Below are positions 58,242 through 64,000 of a stretch of DNA of 64,000 nucleotides, in pieces. A program made the position numbers and the translations under genes. The notes below the pieces were generated by a model, which did not search any database, was not told where the DNA came from, and worked only from the letters and a program-made list of their open reading frames with translations. This DNA is from Setomelanomma holmii (lineage: Eukaryota; Ascomycota; Dothideomycetes; Pleosporales; Phaeosphaeriaceae): the NCBI GenBank assembly GCA_010015745.1, contig ML978155.1, forward strand, positions 930,001 through 994,000, in the 5' to 3' direction. The first letter of the stretch is position 1. Each line of letters begins with the position of its first letter.

Positions 58242-59255
58242 TCACAAATGCTTATGGAAGAAGTCCAAGACCAGCTTGTATCCGCGCTCATACTCTTTCT
58301 TCACCTTCTCGTCCTCTAGATCGCCACGCGCCGCCATCCATCCGTGGACCTGATCGGGGAACCACTCCACAACATTCGGGGTTTTGATGCCTTTCTGCCA
58401 CTTCTCGACGTCGTCCTTGGGCTCATCTTTCGATGGGAGCATGATGTATGGGATCGTGACGCCGGGCGCATCGTCGCCTGCGACCATAGCGGGATGGGCA
58501 GCGGCAGCGGCCTTGAAGGGTGTGCCTTCTTGGGAGGAGAGGTTGACGATCTGGGCCAGTCAGAACTAGGTCGTGACAAGTTTCTTCTTCGGAACTCACC
58601 TTTCCACCCCAGCAGAATCCAATGATCGCCCATGTCTCGATGCCCCGGCTGCTTCCCAACTCCTTCACAATCTTTGGGATGCGAGGCAATGTCTTAGGCG
58701 GCGCAGCCTGAGCCTGGAAGAACTCGCCTAGCTTCTTCTCCTTCTCCTTGTTATCCGGTGGGTACCATGAGATATCCGCGGGGCTGCCCTCGAAAAAGTC
58801 GGGCATGAAGACTTGGTACTGGCGGTCCTTGTCGGTGTAGGCGAGGATATCTGCACCCTGGAGCGTCTGATTGAAGAAGCCAAAGATGTCGTAGACGACG
58901 AGTATGCCGAGTTTCGCGTCCTTGGAGCCGGTGGCATCTGCAAATGTGTGAGAAGTCAAACACTGATAAGCTGAAGTATGATCATACATGTCTTTAGGCC
59001 ATCGACCTCGATGTAGTCGCCTTTTGGTTGGTAGCCCTTGCTAACGACCGCAGGTGTGTTGCAGCAAGCCTGCGATTGAGTGGATTGTGTAGACATCCTT
59101 GCTGTATTGCTGAATCGGTATGTAACCGGGGTTCTACTTTGCGCAATTGAAGCTCGTGGGTGTGAAGTAATTGACTGTACTTGTGGTGTTCTCGACTTCA
59201 GAGGTTGTATAGTAGATTTTCGAAAGATTGGGGCTTGCCGGGCAACTGGGCGCAT
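58242..59255 (-). CDS. Dienelactone hydrolase family protein
   Basis: Three exons. The first starts at 59255 (MRPVARQAPIFRKSTIQPLK) and has an Arg/Ser-rich leader typical of mitochondrial presequences; an internal ATG at 59096 (MSTQSTQSQACCNTPAV) would give a cytosolic form of usual length. The core reads GYQPKGDYIEVDGLKTYATG (across a GTATGA..GCAG intron), LGILVVYDIFGF, FMPDFFEGSPADISWYPPDN. The catalytic triad is recognisable: Cys in WAIIGFCWGGK (the nucleophile elbow G-x-C-x-G), Asp in MLPSKDEPKDD and His in PDQVHGWMAARGD. The second intron follows CWGGK. Members hydrolyse dienelactones in aromatic catabolism or act as broad esterases. The true substrate is unknown. Stop at 58242. Confidence 0.88.
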
Positions 59256-59592
59256 TATGTGGTCATCGGGAAGTTGTCAAGCTCGCGCATTGCTCGGATC
59301 TGGTGGGGCTACATGTGAGGGAAGCTACCCCGCCCCATGATGTCACGACATACTATCATGCCTGAGGAAAGCTTCCGAGTGAAGATCTGTCGATGCCGCG
59401 GTTGAAGCAGATTGCCGCTTCTGATGTTTGGTATAGTGTGCATGAAGCATGCATATCCCTTGCTAAGGAGTGGCCAAGCAATGCCTCGAGACCCGCCCTG
59501 AAGCTTGTTCAAGGTTGCGTGCATTCACTGCTTGATTGCCGACCACCTGATATACGCTTGGAAGTTTCCCATTTGTTTATGACTGGATCTAT
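59256..59592. other. Intergenic, no gene seen
   Basis: About 340 nt between the hydrolase start and the BTB gene stop; contains the hydrolase promoter. Confidence 0.55.
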
Positions 59593-61593
59593 CTAAGCAT
59601 CCAGATTCAACTTGTCTAGCAGGGTATCAATCTTGCCCAGCAAGATCTGATAGTTCATTGCGTCCTGCGCAAACTCATCTCCAACCTCTTCTCCATCCAA
59701 GTTTCTTATAACACCAGCAGCCATCTGTTGCTCGACTGCTACTTGGACGACTTCTTCTTGTGTCTGTATCTTGTCTTGTAATGCAAGCTCCCCCATGGCC
59801 TCGTCGAGATCGTCCTGACTGGCATCTTGTGCCGGGTTCTCATCCATCATTTCGTCTAATCCGCTGTCCTCGAAACGCAACCTGAATCTCTCACTCAAGT
59901 AGAATCGTATGTCATCCACCAGCTCGACTGTATCTGTCTCTTGACGTGCTTTGACACGGTTCGCGGACTCTTGTACTAGATCCGCGAATTCTGGTTGATC
60001 GATGTAGTTCTCAAGTCGGTATGCAATGTATCGTGCTGCAAACTCTTCTAGGCGTTGCACGCGTGTGTCCCATCCAGCTCGAATTACTTCATAGATATCG
60101 ACCGCCTCGTCCACGTCCGTTGCACCACGCGGGTTGTCGGATTCGAACGCTGAGGTAGAGCCGTTACCGAGGGCTGAGATGGTAATCGCCGCGCGTTGCT
60201 TCAGTTTCTCGATGAAAAGTTGGTCGGCTGCGAACAGGACGTCGATGGCAATGTCGAGACCAAAATCTGCACGCTCAGTATACATAAAGGTCAAAATGGT
60301 TTCCAAAACCGCCGGCGAACAGTCGATGGTGACTATTTGCAAATGTGGTGTATCTTGAGCCTCCTTAAATTGCGAGCTGAACATGGTCATGAAGTACTCC
60401 GACCTCAGCAGCATAGCACGATGCGCCGGATATACTGTCGACCGCCCTGGCTTCCTCTGCCGCGATAGCGACCGTGATCTGACTGGGCCCACAGGTAGTC
60501 CTAACAAGGCGCCTGCCGTGTTGCGCACCAGCGGAGTTGAGGAGCCTGACGGTCCAGACGATCGATCCGTCTGATCTGAGCCGTCGCCATCTGGGTCTTC
60601 GTCGTCGTCGGCGCGCAGTAGTATGTCGGCAAAGATCGAGTTGTCGCGATCCCACCTAATGCTGTCCACCTTGTCCGTGTCTACAACTGTCTTGTATCTC
60701 AGAACATTGTTCTTGAACCAGCTGTCCATTTGGTCTCTTCCTCTTTCTAGTTCTTCACCGCGCCGTTGTCGTAATAAACGTCGGTCTGACACTTCCGTGA
60801 TGTCTTCAAACAGACGCTCTATCTCTAATTGCTTCCCAATCTTGTCTATACCACCAAGGACTACCAATTCTTGTTCATCGCTAAGACCAAACAATGCCCG
60901 TCTTACTGGGACTTCTTGGAAGTATAGATATTGTAATGCGACAGCTAATGACTCCGCCGGTATGTTGTTTGGTAGTTTCCAACTCGTGGTCGAGGGTGCC
61001 GCCGCCAACTTCTTGGCAAAGTAAGGCGACCGAGCAGCTAGTACGAATTTGTGCAGCTCGAAACTCTGCCCGTATGCGGTGATGGTAATATCGGCTGTCT
61101 TCGGTGTAGGCCGAGTAAGAAGAGAGGTGATGTGGGCAGCGAGTGGCTGCAGCGGGTTCGTCGACTTCGCATAGTCGTAGGATAGTAAGAGGTTTCGTAT
61201 TCGGTCATTCAGTGCGTTGTATAGACATCGCTCGCCCTGGAAAGTGTCGCGCTCGCATAGTGCACCATTTTCGAGGAGCAGCCGTATAACCTCGTAGTGC
61301 CCGCATAGACTAGCCTTCATGCACAGCGGTCAGCACCGTATATGCAACCAACTACAGACCTTGCTTACTAAAATGAGAGGCGTATAGTCGAACTTGTCTC
61401 TTGCGTTGATGTTGACGCCCTCAGAGATCTTCTCTTGACAGACCTTCAAGTCTCCCCGCCGACAAGCTTCGCAGAACGCCCTGAAATCCTCAGTGAGATC
61501 CAATGGGTTCTCTTCCTTCAGCTGCCCCGACGAGATGGCCTGCGCCTCGGTCGCAAGAGCCGCCTCAATCTCGTACTTCTTCTTGACTTCCAT
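59593..61593 (-). CDS. Ankyrin repeat and double BTB/POZ domain protein (ABTB1/Btb3-like)
   Basis: Two exons. The first starts at 61593 (MEVKKKYEIEAALATEAQAI) and ends at TPLIL before GTAAGC (about 61370); the second runs from about 61318 to 59593. Ankyrin units: DLKVCQEKISEGVNINARDK, then FDYTPLIL|ASLCGHYEVIRLLLENGA. First BTB: DITITAYGQSFELHKFVLAA, RSPYFAKKLAA, split from its second half by a long insertion. Second BTB: STVYPAHRAMLLRSEYFMTM, ETILTFMYTERADFGLDIAI, FIEKLKQRAAITIS. The tail is acidic (DEMMDENPAQDASQDD). The order ankyrin-BTB-BTB is that of human ABTB1 and fission yeast Btb3, Cul3 adaptors for ubiquitylation; this role is inferred. The intron donor in TPLIL|GTAAGC keeps the frame. 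About 650 residues. No lesions were found. Confidence 0.88.
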
Positions 61594-61900
61594 AGTGGCG
61601 ATGGCAGCAGAATAAATCGAACTTCTACTGCAATTTCCTACATTATGACGGTGGCGGCGGAGATCGGACTTGGCAATCGATAAGGGCGGACCCTTGGGAA
61701 GCGGCGCCTCGTGCAGCCTCGCGCCGTGGTTGCTCCGCAACGCGCCTGCGAAAACAAGGCCCAAATACAGCCGAACCCGCCAAAGCTTCCAGCATACCTA
61801 AGCATTGCATACCCTCGCACCACCCACTAACAGCACAGCATCCCACACAAAAGTATCCCCTTCGTTGCATGTCTACTGCATAACACACATTACCTTAATC
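61594..61900. promoter_or_regulatory. 307-bp divergent promoter between BTB protein and NIMA-like kinase
   Basis: Starts at 61593 (minus) and 61901 (plus) face away from each other, so this short interval contains both promoters and 5' leaders. GC-rich on the left, C/A-rich near the kinase ATG. No specific factor site identified. Confidence 0.6.
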
Positions 61901-64000
61901 ATGCCGGAAGACGACAAGTACGATGTGCTCGAGAAGATTGGTGCGCGTCTCCAGCTCCATGAAATACAAGTTGGAAAGGCTAATGAATATAGGCCATGGC
62001 TCCTTTGGCATCATTCGCAAGGTCAAACGCAAATCAGATGGCTATGTATGAGACAATGTTGTGTTGCATGTTGTGGTTGCTAATTGTCTCATAGATCCTC
62101 TGCCGAAAGGAAATTAGCTACCAAAAGATGTCTCAGAAGGAGCGCGAACAACTACAAGCCGAACTCTCGATCCTCAAGGAGCTTCGCCACCCAAACATTG
62201 TCGCATACTTTGAACGCGACCACATCAAGGCGTCGCAAGATCTGCATCTGTACATGGAATACTGTGGGAATGGCGACCTGGGGCGCGTGATCCGCGATCT
62301 GAAGAATAAGAACCAGGTGTGCGAGGAGGAGTTTGTTTGGAGCATCTTTAGCCAGATTGTCGGCGCACTGTACCGCTGTCACTTTGGAGAAGACCCACCA
62401 GCGGCTGGACGCAATGTCATGGGACTGGGTGCAAATGCGCGGCCTGCACGAGATCCAAAGAAGCCCATGATTCTTCATAGAGATCTCAAACCTGAGAACA
62501 GTCAGTGCATTCTTACTGCCCACGTCGTATACACTAACAACAATAGTCTTTCTCGGCGACGACAACAGTGTCAAGCTTGGAGACTTCGGTCTATCCAAGA
62601 TCCTCCAATCCCACGATTTCGCGTCCACGTACGTCGGCACGCCATTTTACATGTCGCCAGAAATCTGCAAGGCCGAGCAGTATGGGCCACACTCGGACAT
62701 CTGGGCCCTGGGGTGCATCATATATGAGATGTGCGCGAAGGCGCCACCTTTCAACGCAAAGACACACTTCGACCTGATCCAGAAGATCAAGTCTGGCCGC
62801 TATCCAGATATACCAGCGTGCTATTCGGCTAAACTGCGCAAGGTCATCGCGTCGTGCTTGCAGACTATCCCCGATCACCGACCAGACACAGCGGCGCTGC
62901 TGAACCTGCCCATAGTCAAGCTTATGAGGAAGGAGCAAGAGGTTGTGAAGCTTGGACAGGACCTGAAAGAGCAGAGACAACTTGCTGCACGACGAGAGAA
63001 AGAAGCTGCCGAGGCAATTTCACGGATACGCAAAGAGCTAGACGATCAGCTCAGGCGAGAATGGGAGGTCAAGGCCCAGCTTGAGATCGAGCGACAAGTG
63101 AAGCTGCAGACAGAGCAAAGGGTACAACGTGAACTAGGTCTTCTACAGGCGAGGTTCGAAGAAGAGGTCAACAAACGGGTAGAAGCGGCGCTGAAGAAGT
63201 ACCCCAACCGCCTAAGCACATCGCCGAAGCTGGCTCCTCGATCCAACACACCATTGATGCCGGCAACTGAGCAGGGTGTTTTGTTTCCTCAAGAAGCTGA
63301 GACGACCATCGTCAACGGCTCAACAAGCACACTAGACATCGGTAGCGGCACGGACATCTCCTCTCTTTCGCTGGAAGACTCGACAGAGGATACCGTGAAG
63401 GAGTTGAAGCCGGCCAAGGCAGCGAAGCCCACAAGACGTCCTCGAGCATCCCTTGCTCGCGCACAAACCATGTTCGCCCAGCCATCTGCAGCAGCCGTAC
63501 CAGCCTCACCGATGGATATCCAAATGGCAGACCCATCGCCAGCCCCGGCTTCTCTTGCCGGTCTCTCATTGTCGCCTCGTCGCAACCCCGCTCCTCGCCA
63601 GAATATCTTCGCTGCTGCCAAGGAGAACGCAAAGAAATGGCAGGCAGAAGTACCGCCATCACCCACCGAGGCAGAGTGGAACGGCGACTTCGATGACGAC
63701 GATGATCTCCCTGTCTTGCCATCACCAACACGCGCACGTAGCGCATCTGGCGGTCGGGCTATGGACGACCCGTTCAAGGTTCTCGCCAATGCACAGAAGC
63801 CACTTGTGAAGCCAACTCAACGACTGGGCAGTGCCCCAGTCCTGGCGCCCACTGGTCTGAAGTCGCGGCCAGCATCAGCTGTGCCGATCGTCGCAACATC
63901 ACCTACACGACCCAAGTCAAGATCTGCGGAGACGCTCTCGACCTCTCCCCGCAAGACCGGACTACCATCGAAGTCTGCACCGTCAGGTGGTCTGCCAACA
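61901..64000 (+). CDS. nimA: NIMA/Kin3-family serine/threonine kinase (3' end beyond the window)
   Basis: Exons 61901-61940, 61993-62045, 62095-62500 and 62547 onward. The kinase domain begins YDVLEKIGHGSFGIIRKVKR (Gly loop), then ILCRKEISYQKMSQKEREQL (K of VAxK is the K in RKEI), ELRHPNIVAYFERDHIKASQ, LHLYMEYCGNGDLGRVIRDL, ILHRDLKPENIFL (HRD), VKLGDFGLSKIL (DFG), FASTYVGTPFYMSPEICKAE and HSDIWALGCIIYEMCAKAPP. An insert rich in Pro/Gly (PPAAGRNVMGLGANARPARD) lies before HRDLKPEN, as in other fungal NIMA kinases. A coiled coil follows (EVKAQLEIERQVKLQTEQR), then a Ser/Pro-rich tail with SPRR- and SPTR-like sites. NIMA drives entry into mitosis in Aspergillus. The frame is open at base 64000. 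Confidence 0.95.

Overview
The window looks like nuclear chromosomal DNA of a filamentous ascomycete (Pezizomycotina; a Dothideomycete is plausible, but the sequence alone does not settle the class). Genes carry short GT..AG introns of about 45-70 nt with CTAAC/CTGAC-like branch sites and lie on both strands. Typical fungal families are present: Zn2Cys6 regulator, HET proteins, fungal rhodopsin-type receptor, CBP4, Skt5-like Sel1 protein, a pogo/Fot1-type transposon and a Copia relic. Exon boundaries below were read by eye from splice signals, phase and family resemblance; family comparisons rest on memory, not on a search.

Layout. 0.16-7.3 kb: a small Lys-rich protein, a GNAT acetyltransferase, a Zn2Cys6 transcription factor and, convergent with it, an intact TauD/TfdA dioxygenase. 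7.3-12.0 kb is gene-poor. 12.0-14.5 kb is a copper amine oxidase gene with three in-frame stops. 15.8-29.8 kb is a conserved block: SDR, F-box-like protein, an unknown protein, eIF1A, RAD1/XPF nuclease, CBP4, a CaaX-ending Skt5-like chitin synthase activator and a secreted HExxH peptidase. 31.7-36.7 kb holds a seven-helix rhodopsin-type receptor and a P450.

37.5-51.4 kb is a decaying accessory island. It contains a Copia RNase H relic abutting a truncated HET gene, an MFS transporter with a Trp-to-stop change and a lost splice acceptor, two tail-to-tail TauD dioxygenases (one has lost its distal iron-binding His, the other has a stop and a bad acceptor), a dead pogo-type element with 49-bp terminal repeats, a HET gene with two in-frame stops, and an intact YeeE/YedE sulfur transporter. 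51.4-54.9 kb is gene-poor. 54.9-64 kb returns to ordinary genes: a C2H2 protein with a minisatellite, a dienelactone hydrolase, an ankyrin/double-BTB protein, and a NIMA-family kinase cut off by the window end.

Biological reading. The conserved genes (translation initiation, excision repair, bc1 assembly, cell wall, mitotic kinase) show no lesions. Nine premature stops sit in five accessory loci, and all nine can be explained by single C-to-T or G-to-A transitions, most of them at CpA, which is the RIP signature. The three TauD genes, the MFS carrier and the YeeE/YedE protein suggest a former organosulfur-acquisition locus. I did not find a clearly new molecular system; the strongest candidate for follow-up is this locus with its complementary defects in the two dioxygenases.
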